This document shows, in pieces, positions 1 through 6,564 of a stretch of DNA of 8,936 nt. Below the pieces are notes generated by a model. The model was not told the DNA's origin and did no database searches. It saw nothing but the letters and a program-made list of their open reading frames with translations. The translations under genes were made by a program, and so were the position numbers. Where the stretch lies: the NCBI GenBank assembly GCA_024692925.1, contig JAILLX010000086.1, forward strand, positions 1 through 8,936. The letters are read 5' to 3'. Every line of letters begins with the position of its first letter. The first letter of the stretch is position 1. The DNA is from a bacterium. GTDB lineage: Bacteria > Pseudomonadota > Alphaproteobacteria > Rs-D84 > CACZYB01.

Positions 1-1
1 G

Positions 2-598
2 TATAGGATGTTAAAGGCTGAAAATGATGATAATGGCAAACCTGTACCTGTTAATGTAAAAAAGGTAAGGGTTGATAAATTTGTTGAAATTTTTAAAAAC
101 AAAAACAATTTACAAAATTTTGTGTTGGAAACTATTAAAAAGGAAAGTATCGAAACAAAGGTTCATAATCTAATGAAAATTGATAAGGGGTTTGAAGTAC
201 AGTCTTTTTTATCATGGGCAAAGGATAATTTTGAATATATTTTTAAATCTTTTTATTCAAACCATATGGAAAAACTTAAATTAAAGGTTTCGGATAATAT
301 TTATAAAGAATTTGAAAGTTTTAATAAAAATCTTTCAAAAAATAAACAATCAATTTCTGCGGAAATTATTCGTTTCAAAACTATTATGATGAAAGATGTG
401 AATATTTCAAAAAATAAAACAGTAGATATTTTTGTTGAATTTACAAGTGAACAAACTGCTGTTGTAAAGGATTTAGATGGTAAGGTTTTAAAGGGTGATG
501 ATAATCAAATTGAAACCATCAAGGATATTTGGTGTTTTTCAAGAAATTATTCACAAAAAAATTCATCTTGGGTTTTAACAAAAACAATTGAGGCTTAG
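2..598 (+). CDS. Tim44-like domain protein, 5' end outside the window (partial)
   Basis: This is the C-terminal part of a bacterial Tim44-like (TimA-type) protein. The visible part, counted from the ATG at position 8, is 196 residues. A helical segment rich in Lys and Asn (about 20-55) precedes the alpha+beta Tim44-like domain (about 57-193). Family-like features are the FLSWAKDNFEYIFKSFY helix (67-83), strands around 118-150 and the closing DIWCFSRN...SWVLTKTIEA block (173-196). The frame is open to the window edge, and the ATG at 8 lacks a Shine-Dalgarno sequence. Alphaproteobacterial members usually have an N-terminal membrane helix just upstream of such a linker, so I infer that the true start and anchor lie outside. 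The family is linked by homology to the mitochondrial import subunit Tim44. Its bacterial role is poorly defined, probably at the inner membrane. The 59-codon membrane gene follows after 6 nt, suggesting co-transcription. Confidence 0.72.
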   Translation, partial: YRMLKAENDDNGKPVPVNVKKVRVDKFVEIFKNKNNLQNFVLETIKKESIETKVHNLMKIDKGFEVQSFLSWAKDNFEYIFKSFYSNHMEKLKLKVSDNIYKEFESFNKNLSKNKQSISAEIIRFKTIMMKDVNISKNKTVDIFVEFTSEQTAVVKDLDGKVLKGDDNQIETIKDIWCFSRNYSQKNSSWVLTKTIEA

Positions 599-604
599 AA
601 TAAA

Positions 605-784
605 ATGTTTGATAGAAAAATTACTCTTGGTAGTTCACGAAGAAAATCAACTTTTTCAAAGAAAAAAGTTTTAGGTTTAATTATTTTAGCACTTCTTGTA
701 TTTCTTTCTATTTGGCAAATGCCACTTAAACAAAATGAAGTATCAGAAAATATTGCATTACCAAAACCAACCGAGATAAAATAA
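605..784 (+). CDS. small single-span membrane protein, 59 aa
   Basis: Unrecognised short gene. It encodes 59 residues from ATG 605 to TAA 782-784. The N-terminus is very basic (RRKSTFSKKK at 12-21), followed by one hydrophobic segment at about 22-38 (VLGLIILALLVFLSIW), then a short polar tail ending PKPTEIK. By the positive-inside rule this predicts a cytoplasmic N-terminus and a roughly 20-residue tail outside the inner membrane. There are no cysteines or catalytic motifs. It starts 6 nt after the Tim44-like stop codon. The only candidate ribosome site is a weak GAGG (590-593) inside the end of that gene, spaced 11 nt, so translational coupling is likely. The hydrophobic stretch bounded by charged ends, in a full frame between two genes, argues for a real gene. 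A chance reading frame cannot be excluded without homologues. Confidence 0.6.
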   Translation: MFDRKITLGSSRRKSTFSKKKVLGLIILALLVFLSIWQMPLKQNEVSENIALPKPTEIK

Positions 785-797
785 ATATCTTTTTCTG

Positions 798-826
798 TTT
801 ACATTATTATTTTCCTATGGTAAATT
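798..826 (+). promoter_or_regulatory. candidate sigma-70 promoter for frr-uppS-cdsA
   Basis: TTTACA (798-803) matches the -35 consensus at 5 of 6 positions. It is separated by 17 nt from TAAATT (821-826), which matches the -10 consensus at 4 of 6. Initiation would fall near 833 and leave a leader of about 24 nt carrying AAAGGAA (844-850) as the frr ribosome site. No terminator hairpin separates this from the upstream genes, so read-through is also possible. In DNA this AT-rich such matches occur by chance. Confidence 0.3.
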
Positions 827-856
827 TTTAGAGATATTAACCGAAAGGAAAATAAA

Positions 857-1426
857 ATGGTATATGCAAATTTTTCAGAATTAAAAGTTGAATTATCAAC
901 AAAAATGTCAAAGGCTGTTGATGTCTTGAAACGTGATTTGGCTGGTCTTCGTACTGGTCGTGCATCAGTTAATCTTCTTGATAATATTATGGTTATGGCT
1001 TATGGTGCTCCTACACCAATAAATCAAGTTGCAAGTGTTTCAACCCCAGAAGCAAGACTTATCTGTGTATCTGTTTGGGATAAATCATTGACATCTGCTG
1101 TTGAAAAGGCAATTCGTGATTCAGATTTGGGCTTAAATCCTGCATCTGATGGTACACTTGTTCGTATTCCAATACCTGCACTTACCGAAGAAAGAAGAAA
1201 GGAACTTTCTAAAATTGCAAGTGGATATGCTGAACAAACAAAAGTATCTGTTCGAAATGTTCGTCGTGATGGTATGGAAGCAGTAAAATCTATGGAAAAA
1301 GAAAAACAAATTTCCGAAGATGATAGAAAATCTTATGAAGAAGAAATTCAAAAATTAACTGATTCTTCTGTTGCTGAAATTGAAAAACTTTTCGAAGAAA
1401 AACAAAAAGATATTATGACTATATAG
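857..1426 (+). CDS. frr: ribosome recycling factor
   Basis: Cytoplasmic factor that, with EF-G, splits post-termination ribosomes so that subunits and mRNA are reused. The 189 residues match the family length (E. coli 185). Visible landmarks are LRTGRASVNLLDNI (31-44), YGAPTPINQVASVSTPEAR (49-67), AIRDSDLGLNPASDGTLVRIPIPALTEERR (split across 85-114) and the conserved VRNVRRD (132-138), whose first Arg is the RRF residue that contacts 23S rRNA. The two-domain layout is intact: a three-helix bundle interrupted by a beta domain at about 31-105. The start is set by AAAGGAA 6 nt upstream. The usual upstream neighbours tsf and pyrH are absent; a 59-codon membrane gene lies there instead. uppS follows after 14 nt with its own strong Shine-Dalgarno, so frr-uppS-cdsA is probably one transcript. 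Confidence 0.97.
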   Translation: MVYANFSELKVELSTKMSKAVDVLKRDLAGLRTGRASVNLLDNIMVMAYGAPTPINQVASVSTPEARLICVSVWDKSLTSAVEKAIRDSDLGLNPASDGTLVRIPIPALTEERRKELSKIASGYAEQTKVSVRNVRRDGMEAVKSMEKEKQISEDDRKSYEEEIQKLTDSSVAEIEKLFEEKQKDIMTI

Positions 1427-1440
1427 TTGGAGGTTTTTTA

Positions 1441-2151
1441 ATGGAACAAGAGTTAAAGATTCCAAATCATGTTGCAATTATTTTGGATGGTAATGGTCGT
1501 TGGGCAAAGAAAAAGGGATTACCGCGAACTGTTGGCCATGTAAATGGTATGAAGGCTTTGCAACGAACTATTTCTGCATGTCAAAAGTTTGGTATAAAAA
1601 CATTGACTGTTTATGGATTTTCAACTGAAAATTGGTCCCGACCAAAAGAAGAAGTTGATTTTTTGATGAAACTTCTTTTGAGACATTTAATCAATAAGGC
1701 AAATAAAATTATTGAAAATAAAATTCATTTTGTTGTTTTAGGTGATAAGTCAAGATTTTCTCCGGAAATTCAAAATGCAATGAAAAAGCTGGAATCTGAT
1801 ACAAAAGATTTTACCGAATTTACGTTTAATGTCGCTTTGAATTACGGTGGTCATGCCGAAATAGTAAAGGCAACAAAGGAAATTGCTCAGGATGTAAAAG
1901 ATGGTAAAATTTCCATTGATGATATCGATGAAAAATTATTTGAATCTCATCTTTATACACATGGACAATCTGCTCCTGATTTAATCATAAGGACCAGTGG
2001 TGAACAACGTTTAAGTGGTTTCTTGCTTTGGCAATGTTCTTACTCTGAATTTTATTTTCCACAAATTCATTTCCCTGATTTTAATGAGGAACAATTGAAA
2101 ATAGCAATACAAGAATATTCAAAAAGGGATAGACGTTATGGAAAAGTTTAA
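1441..2151 (+). CDS. uppS: (2Z,6E)-farnesyl diphosphate-primed undecaprenyl diphosphate synthase (cis-prenyltransferase)
   Basis: Adds eight isopentenyl units in cis to farnesyl diphosphate, giving C55 undecaprenyl diphosphate, the lipid carrier precursor for peptidoglycan and other glycans. It is a soluble or membrane-peripheral enzyme. The 236 residues contain family motifs in order: HVAIILDGNGRWA (10-22) with catalytic Asp16, the GH pair (32-33), VYGFSTENWSRP (57-68), NYGG (134-137), and the diphosphate- and Mg-binding region RTSGEQRLS (184-192) followed by FLLWQ and YSEFYF with Glu203. These align with E. coli Asp26, Arg194, Arg200, Ser202 and Glu213. One difference is Gly193 where the family nearly always has Asn (SNFLLWQ). 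GGAGG (1429-1433), 7 nt before ATG, fixes the start. The last 14 nt overlap cdsA, which implies coupled translation. Confidence 0.97.
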   Translation: MEQELKIPNHVAIILDGNGRWAKKKGLPRTVGHVNGMKALQRTISACQKFGIKTLTVYGFSTENWSRPKEEVDFLMKLLLRHLINKANKIIENKIHFVVLGDKSRFSPEIQNAMKKLESDTKDFTEFTFNVALNYGGHAEIVKATKEIAQDVKDGKISIDDIDEKLFESHLYTHGQSAPDLIIRTSGEQRLSGFLLWQCSYSEFYFPQIHFPDFNEEQLKIAIQEYSKRDRRYGKV

Positions 2152-2995
2152 AAATTTTTTTACCGGTACAAATAAAAGATTAAGAATTACAACTGCAATA
2201 TTTATGCTTGGGGTTGCATATTTGTTTGCAAGTTTTGGTTTTATTGGGCTTTGTTCTTTGATAATACTTATAAGTGGTTTAATGATTTACGAATTCAATA
2301 AGTTATTCAATCCAAAACTTGGTTTAAAATTTATTTGGGATGAAATAAGTATTGTTGGTGTATTAACTTTGTTTTGTTTCAACAGGGTTTTATGGCAAGT
2401 TCCAAACTATTATTTTTCTGTTGCTTTGGTAGGTTTATTTTGTTCATCAATGCTTGCGAATATTGCATCGGATAGAAAGCATTGGCTTTTGGAAAGTATC
2501 ACACCTTTGTATATTGGTTTTGGTGTAATGTCCATCCTTTACGCATATCTTTATTCAAGTATTATGGCAATTATATATATGTTTATAATAACCATTTCAA
2601 CTGATACTGGTGCTTTTTTCATAGGAAGCAGTCTTGGTGGTCCAAAACTTTGGGTTCGTATCAGTCCGAAAAAGACATGGAGTGGGGCAATAGGTGGAAC
2701 TCTTTGTGCATTTGCCTTTGGTACAACATTTATTTTAAATCTTCTTTGGAATAACAATGCCGGTGATTTTACAAGTCTTTCACTTTGGGGTGCAATAAGT
2801 TTAGGACTTTCTTGCTTCTCTCAATGTGGTGATTTGTTTGAATCATGGTTAAAACGCCTTAACGGGATAAAGGATTCAAGCAATCTTATTCCTGGACATG
2901 GTGGTTTTCTTGACAGATTCGATAGTATTTTGTTTGTAGCTCCAATTTTCGCACTTATCCTTGCATTTGCAAAGGTTGGATTTTTAGGGTTATAA
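2138..2995 (+). CDS. cdsA: phosphatidate cytidylyltransferase (CDP-diacylglycerol synthase)
   Basis: Converts CTP and phosphatidic acid to CDP-diacylglycerol and diphosphate at the inner membrane, the branch point to phosphatidylethanolamine, phosphatidylglycerol and cardiolipin. The 285-residue protein is rich in membrane helices (about 17-50, 70-85, 92-110, 122-155, 183-204, 215-230 and 264-283). It carries the full CDS signature between Ser236 and Asp262: SWLKR, KD, PGHGGFLDRFD. An upstream conserved block has STDTGAFFIGSSLGG (154-168) and SPKKTWSGAIGG (176-187). A short basic N-terminus precedes the first helix. Translation starts inside uppS, with AGGGA (2125-2129) 8 nt upstream of the ATG. 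In many proteobacteria dxr, rseP and bamA follow; here the transcript instead ends at a terminator 24 nt downstream. Confidence 0.96.
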   Translation: MEKFKNFFTGTNKRLRITTAIFMLGVAYLFASFGFIGLCSLIILISGLMIYEFNKLFNPKLGLKFIWDEISIVGVLTLFCFNRVLWQVPNYYFSVALVGLFCSSMLANIASDRKHWLLESITPLYIGFGVMSILYAYLYSSIMAIIYMFIITISTDTGAFFIGSSLGGPKLWVRISPKKTWSGAIGGTLCAFAFGTTFILNLLWNNNAGDFTSLSLWGAISLGLSCFSQCGDLFESWLKRLNGIKDSSNLIPGHGGFLDRFDSILFVAPIFALILAFAKVGFLGL

Positions 2996-3011
2996 TAACA
3001 ATATTTTCAAT

Positions 3012-3043
3012 AAAAAAGCCTCCCGTTTGGGAGGTATTTTTTT
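3012..3043. terminator. bidirectional intrinsic terminator between cdsA and the lpoA-like operon
   Basis: The arms CCTCCC (3019-3024) and GGGAGG (3029-3034) pair perfectly around a GTTT loop, extended by a G-U pair. The hairpin is followed by seven T (3037-3043) and preceded by six A (3012-3017), so the same structure carries a T-tract on either strand. It lies between convergent transcription units and can end both cdsA (+) and the eight-cysteine gene (-). It is one of the most GC-rich short stretches in an AT-rich window. Confidence 0.9.
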
Positions 3044-3061
3044 ATAAAAGCCAGCTTTTAT
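3044..3061. repeat. short palindrome next to the terminator
   Basis: ATAAAAGC (3044-3051) and GCTTTTAT (3054-3061) are perfect inverted arms around CA. The central bases are too close to pair fully, so any RNA hairpin would be a weak A-U stem with a loop of about six. It could act as an auxiliary terminator for the minus-strand operon, or it may be chance in AT-rich DNA. Confidence 0.35.
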
Positions 3062-3093
3062 TTCTTTTTCCGTAAGATTAACATATTTCATTT

Positions 3094-3471
3094 CTATCTT
3101 TCTCTTTTAAAAACTTTATTACAAATATCACAGTAGATAAAGGTACTCTTATATTCACAAAACTTATCATCCATCGCAAGCATACATCTTTTCATAGCAT
3201 TAGCTCTTAATTTTTCCTTCTTTTCTTCTAACTTTTCAAACTCTTCTGTTCCATAGGCTGGTTTAGCATAATCTGAGTCGTGCATATTATTTTCCTTGCA
3301 AAACGAACATCCTGTTTCTTTTGAATAAATATCCCCAGCACATGTTCTGTTTTTATAGTTAGGACAGTTATCTCTATACCTTTCTACTTTATCTCTCATT
3401 TTTTCTTTTAAAAGAAAATCATCTAATAAAGTTGTAATCTCATCATTCGAAAGTCTATCTTTTTTATTCAT
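3094..3471 (-). CDS. hypothetical eight-cysteine protein with two similar putative metal-binding halves
   Basis: Unrecognised 125-residue protein. It is hydrophilic and very charged, with no signal peptide or membrane helix, so it is probably cytoplasmic. Its eight cysteines form two sets of four: C36-x7-C44-x10-C55-x2-C58 and C96-x8-C105-x8-C114-x2-C117. Each set ends in a CxxC followed by a basic stretch (CSFCKENN and CDICNKVFK). A charged helix-like linker (about 75-95, EEFEKLEEKKEKLRANAMKR) joins them. The spacing suggests two zinc-ribbon-like or knuckle units, perhaps from internal duplication; metal binding is inferred. The start is supported by AAGGA 7 nt upstream of ATG, overlapping the stop of the lpoA-like gene. 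The 10-nt gap places it in that operon. Most proteobacteria with the rsmI/lpoA arrangement have yraN in this position, which this protein does not resemble. Confidence 0.75.
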   Translation of the reverse strand: MNKKDRLSNDEITTLLDDFLLKEKMRDKVERYRDNCPNYKNRTCAGDIYSKETGCSFCKENNMHDSDYAKPAYGTEEFEKLEEKKEKLRANAMKRCMLAMDDKFCEYKSTFIYCDICNKVFKRER

Positions 3472-3481
3472 TTTCTTTTCC

Positions 3482-5044
3482 TTATTTTAAAAAGTTTACA
3501 GGGGCAGGGGATATAATTTTTGTTTTTGTTATGCTTCCACCAATAACTTCTTTTATGTCCATATTTCTTTCACTTACACCATTAGATTTAAAACGGAAAA
3601 TTCCATTTATGCCGGTCCATCCATTTGGATTTAATAAATCTCTTTTTTCTATTGTCCCATCCACAGCCAAAGAGTTTATAAGTGATACTGCATCATATGC
3701 AAGTGATGCAATTTTTACAGGATTTCTGTTGAAATATTTTTTATAGGCTTCATCAAATTTTCCGGTATATTTTGTTGAAACCGAAGGATACCACGCACCA
3801 CGGAATGCACGTTCGCTATAAATTTTTGGATTTTCAAGTTGTGATGTTCCAAGGTATTTTATTCTATCTGGATGTACATCATAATACATAAGTGATGAAC
3901 CAATCATTAAAACATCGTTTATATCATCACCGAAAATAAATATTGCTTCGTATTCAGGGTCAGATATTGTTGTTTTATGTTCCAATTCTTCCAAAGTTTT
4001 TTCCAAGAATGAAACTTCGTCATCTGTTGAAAGGTATTGTGTATCATCAAACGCAGTTGCATATTCTTCTGGATTTTCATCACGAAGAAGTACAAGGTAA
4101 TCAAAACGTTCTTTTGCCTGTTTTTTATATTCGTTATATTCATTTACCCTGTTTTCAAAATCAGAAATTTCTTTCACAGCTTTCATAAGGCCGGCTTTTT
4201 TATCACTATATGTTGCTTCTTTTACAACTTCGCCATTGTACATAGAAACATATTTTTCAAAGTTTTTTCTTACAAAATCGCCGGATTCTGAATCAGAAAC
4301 AATAATTCCAAATTTTGTTTTTTCGTTTTGAATTGCATGTTCAACAACACGTTTTATTTGTTGTTCCATCAAAAATCCAATTGAAAAAACAGAACTATCT
4401 AAAACATTAGTATCAGTTGTAAATGAAACAATCGGTGTTCTTCCCGAAGCCTTACTTGCCCCTCTTACTTCTTCTGCAAAAAGAGGTCCAACTATAATAT
4501 CGGCACCTTCGTTTACTGCTTTTACTGTTTTTTCCTTTGCACTATCATAAGTTCCATCTGTTGAATAAAATTGTAAAATACTGTTGTTGGATTTTGCATC
4601 AAACAAAGCCATAGTCGCAGCATTTTTTAAATCCTGAGCAACAATAGCATTTTGTTTTTGTGTAGGAAGTATAACTGCGATTCTTAAGATACCATCATCT
4701 TTTTCAACTTCTTTTTCTTCTTCCTCAGAAATAACATCATTTGTTGAAAAAACTTCTTCTTCATATACTGTATATTCTACTGGTGCAGGTTTTTCTTCGG
4801 GTATAACCGGTTCAGTATAGGAAGTTTTTGAAAAATCAAAAAGTTTTCTTATTGGTTCACTTCCCCTATATGGAACATAAACACCATCAACCATCTCCCT
4901 TTCAACATTTTGTATAGGAGCATTACGTTTCTCAGTATCACCCAATTGAAGTTTTTGAGGTTTATTAATTGCTTTAGGAACCCTGTTTGATGTTGAGCAA
5001 GCAGATAGTAAAATAATCAATGACAAAGATATCTTTTTAAACAT
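3482..5044 (-). CDS. LpoA/LppC-family lipoprotein (putative penicillin-binding protein activator)
   Basis: Predicted lipoprotein with a type I periplasmic-binding-protein fold. In E. coli, LpoA sits in the outer membrane and activates the peptidoglycan synthase PBP1A; the same role here is inferred. Residues 1-16 are a lipoprotein signal with lipobox LSAC, acylated on Cys16. Residues 17-117 are a Pro- and Glu-rich linker with a strongly acidic stretch (about 95-117). The binding-protein fold spans about 119-510, with RIAVILPTQKQN (121-132), VGPLFAEEV (185-193), RTPIVSF (202-208), GTSQLENPKIYSERAFRGAWYPS (split across 399-421) and ASLAYDAVSLI (446-456). A helical charged insert lies at about 290-360. 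At 520 residues it lacks the N-terminal helical repeat domain of E. coli LpoA (678 residues). Divergence from rsmI, as in E. coli, strongly supports the family call. The ribosome site is weak. Confidence 0.88.
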   Translation of the reverse strand: MFKKISLSLIILLSACSTSNRVPKAINKPQKLQLGDTEKRNAPIQNVEREMVDGVYVPYRGSEPIRKLFDFSKTSYTEPVIPEEKPAPVEYTVYEEEVFSTNDVISEEEEKEVEKDDGILRIAVILPTQKQNAIVAQDLKNAATMALFDAKSNNSILQFYSTDGTYDSAKEKTVKAVNEGADIIVGPLFAEEVRGASKASGRTPIVSFTTDTNVLDSSVFSIGFLMEQQIKRVVEHAIQNEKTKFGIIVSDSESGDFVRKNFEKYVSMYNGEVVKEATYSDKKAGLMKAVKEISDFENRVNEYNEYKKQAKERFDYLVLLRDENPEEYATAFDDTQYLSTDDEVSFLEKTLEELEHKTTISDPEYEAIFIFGDDINDVLMIGSSLMYYDVHPDRIKYLGTSQLENPKIYSERAFRGAWYPSVSTKYTGKFDEAYKKYFNRNPVKIASLAYDAVSLINSLAVDGTIEKRDLLNPNGWTGINGIFRFKSNGVSERNMDIKEVIGGSITKTKIISPAPVNFLK

Positions 5045-5106
5045 TTTGTTTCGCTTTTTCTGTAAAATATGTTAGTATATAACTATGATAAAACAAGGTT
5101 TCAAAT
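5045..5106. promoter_or_regulatory. divergent promoter region between the lpoA-like gene and rsmI
   Basis: This 62-nt gap must hold the start signals of both operons. Rightward, TATGAT (5084-5089) is a 5/6 -10 box with only a poor -35 (TGTAAA, 5061-5066, spacer 17). Leftward, TATACT (complement of 5075-5080) is a 5/6 -10 box, with TTGAAA (complement of 5100-5105) 19 nt upstream of it as a possible -35. The two -10 boxes lie 3 nt apart, so polymerase binding in the two directions would be mutually exclusive. The AAGG at 5095-5098 is the probable rsmI ribosome site. Confidence 0.45.
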
Positions 5107-5973
5107 ATGACAAGTAAAATAAAAGAAAATAATAAAAATATTTTGCGTGCAGGGCTTTATGTCGTTGCAACGCCTATTGGTAATTTATCGGATATAACTT
5201 TCCGTGCAGTTGACACTTTGCGTGATGTCGATTTAATTGCGTGTGAAGATACTAGGGTTTCAAAAATACTTCTTGATAAATACGGCATTAAAACCCCTAC
5301 AACAAGTGTGCATAATTATAACGAAAGCGACAGGATTGAATTTCTGAAATCTCAAATTGATGAGGGCAAAGCGGTTGCATTTATTTCTGATGCTGGAACA
5401 CCACTTATTTCTGATCCTGGGTATAAAGTTTCAAGCTATCTTCGTAATCAGGGTTATTATGTGACAATAGTTCCTGGTCCATCGGCACCTATTGCGGGGC
5501 TTGTACTTTCTGGTTTCCCAACTGATAGATTTATGTTTATTGGTTTTGTTCCAACAAAAAATAATGAAAAAACCGGCTTTTTTAATGAAATAAAATCCGA
5601 AAGGGCAACAGTTATCTTTTTCGAAAGCCCAAATCGTATATTGGATACACTGAAAACCCTTAATGATATTTTTAAAGATAGAAAGATTGCACTTGTTCGT
5701 GAAATTACAAAAATTTACGAAGAAGTAAAAACTGGTACAGCAAATGAACTTATTTCTTATTTTTTATCAAATCCACCAAAGGGAGAATTTGTAGGTTTTA
5801 TTTCACCAGCCGAAGAAACATCTGATATAAACGATGAAAAAATAAAAAATATGCTAACATCTCTTTTGAAACATATGAGTTTAAAGGACGCAAGCGAATT
5901 TATTTCATCAACATTTGAAATATCAAAAAAAACAGTATATAATATTGGCTTAGAAATAAAAAAGGAGGATTAA
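5107..5973 (+). CDS. rsmI: 16S rRNA (cytidine1402-2'-O)-methyltransferase
   Basis: Uses S-adenosylmethionine to methylate the ribose of C1402 in the 16S rRNA decoding centre, which tunes initiation and reading fidelity. It has the tetrapyrrole-methylase fold. The 288 residues show the family blocks: GLYVVATPIGNLSDIT (16-31), ACEDTR (45-50), SDAGTPLISDPGY (94-106), VPGPSAPIAGLVLSGFPTDRF (split across 122-142) and FFESPNRI (about 171-178), with REITKIYEEV further on. Length is normal (E. coli 286). The ATG has AAGG 8 nt upstream. It is transcribed divergently from the lpoA-like gene, as in E. coli (yraL-yraM). Its stop codon directly abuts the ATG of the next gene (TAAATG). Confidence 0.97.
   Translation: MTSKIKENNKNILRAGLYVVATPIGNLSDITFRAVDTLRDVDLIACEDTRVSKILLDKYGIKTPTTSVHNYNESDRIEFLKSQIDEGKAVAFISDAGTPLISDPGYKVSSYLRNQGYYVTIVPGPSAPIAGLVLSGFPTDRFMFIGFVPTKNNEKTGFFNEIKSERATVIFFESPNRILDTLKTLNDIFKDRKIALVREITKIYEEVKTGTANELISYFLSNPPKGEFVGFISPAEETSDINDEKIKNMLTSLLKHMSLKDASEFISSTFEISKKTVYNIGLEIKKED
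5962..5968 (+). promoter_or_regulatory. strong Shine-Dalgarno of the exported four-cysteine protein
   Basis: AAGGAGG, 5 nt before ATG 5974, lies inside the last codons of rsmI. It is the strongest ribosome site in the window and fixes the start of the next gene. It suggests that this protein is made in larger amounts than RsmI from the same message. Confidence 0.8.
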
Positions 5974-6564
5974 ATGAAAAAAATATTTACATTTTCTTTG
6001 ATTGGTTTGCTTTTTTCTCTTCCTGTTTTTGCAGAAACAGAAGATAAGGATACGGAATTAAAAGAACTTAACGCAACAGCAAAAGAAATTGCATCAAAAC
6101 GTGCAAAAATAAATTCATCAATTGATCTTTCTGCATTTATGGGTGATGAAAAAGATATTAAACTTGATGAAAAAACGTTAAAATATCTTGATAATTTTTT
6201 GGATTGTAAAGCTGATAAAACAGTAATAGATATTCCTACTGGTGATAAGGCAACACAGGAAATTATTGGTTTTGATAATGATAAATGTATTGTACATACT
6301 ACTGTAAAGGATAAGATTGTAAAGTGTGCTTTTCCAAAAGAAAAACTTTCCGAAGTGACTAAGTATTATAAGGAAACTATGACAAAGGGGTTTGGTGGAA
6401 AATATAACTTTGATTTAGATATGAAAATGCCAGAAATTAATTTTAAGGATATATCCGATGGAAATATTGATTTTGGTATAAAACTTGAAATGCCAAAAAT
6501 AAAGATTGATAAAGTACAATCTGAAATTGAACAACTTGTAAAGGATTCTTGTTCTAATGAGTGA
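5974..6564 (+). CDS. hypothetical exported protein with four cysteines
   Basis: Unrecognised 196-residue protein. Residues 1-20 (MKKIFTFSLIGLLFSLPVFA) are a clear Sec signal peptide with signal peptidase I cleavage predicted before Glu21, so it should be periplasmic or secreted. The mature part is charged. A helical segment (about 24-46) is followed by a likely globular core with Cys78, Cys105 and Cys118. The tail repeats an alternating pattern, FDLDMKMPEINF (145-156) and FGIKLEMPKIKI (167-178), and ends with a helix containing Cys193. The even number of cysteines in an exported protein suggests two disulfides. It sits between rsmI (0-nt gap) and smpB (8-nt overlap), so it is part of that operon. 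Function is unknown. Confidence 0.85.
   Translation: MKKIFTFSLIGLLFSLPVFAETEDKDTELKELNATAKEIASKRAKINSSIDLSAFMGDEKDIKLDEKTLKYLDNFLDCKADKTVIDIPTGDKATQEIIGFDNDKCIVHTTVKDKIVKCAFPKEKLSEVTKYYKETMTKGFGGKYNFDLDMKMPEINFKDISDGNIDFGIKLEMPKIKIDKVQSEIEQLVKDSCSNE

Noticed and set aside
8..10. ATG at position 8 as the true start of the Tim44-like gene
   Set aside because: The upstream codons are open, there is no Shine-Dalgarno, and the expected N-terminal membrane helix is missing. The gene most likely begins before the window.
785..856. Possible riboswitch or leader structure before frr
   Set aside because: Only 72 nt of AT-rich sequence with no convincing stem; a simple promoter and ribosome site explain it.
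1133..1351. Minus-strand frame of 72 codons opposite frr
   Set aside because: It lies wholly antisense to a clear frr, and its Phe/Cys-rich product mirrors the Lys/Glu-rich coding strand. It is a shadow frame.
2551..2757. Minus-strand frame of 68 codons opposite cdsA
   Set aside because: Antisense to the conserved middle of cdsA, with no ribosome site and no recognisable features.
3531..4291. Several frames opposite or overlapping the lpoA-like gene on both strands
   Set aside because: They overlap a well-supported 520-codon gene and one another, with biased low-complexity products. They are shadows.
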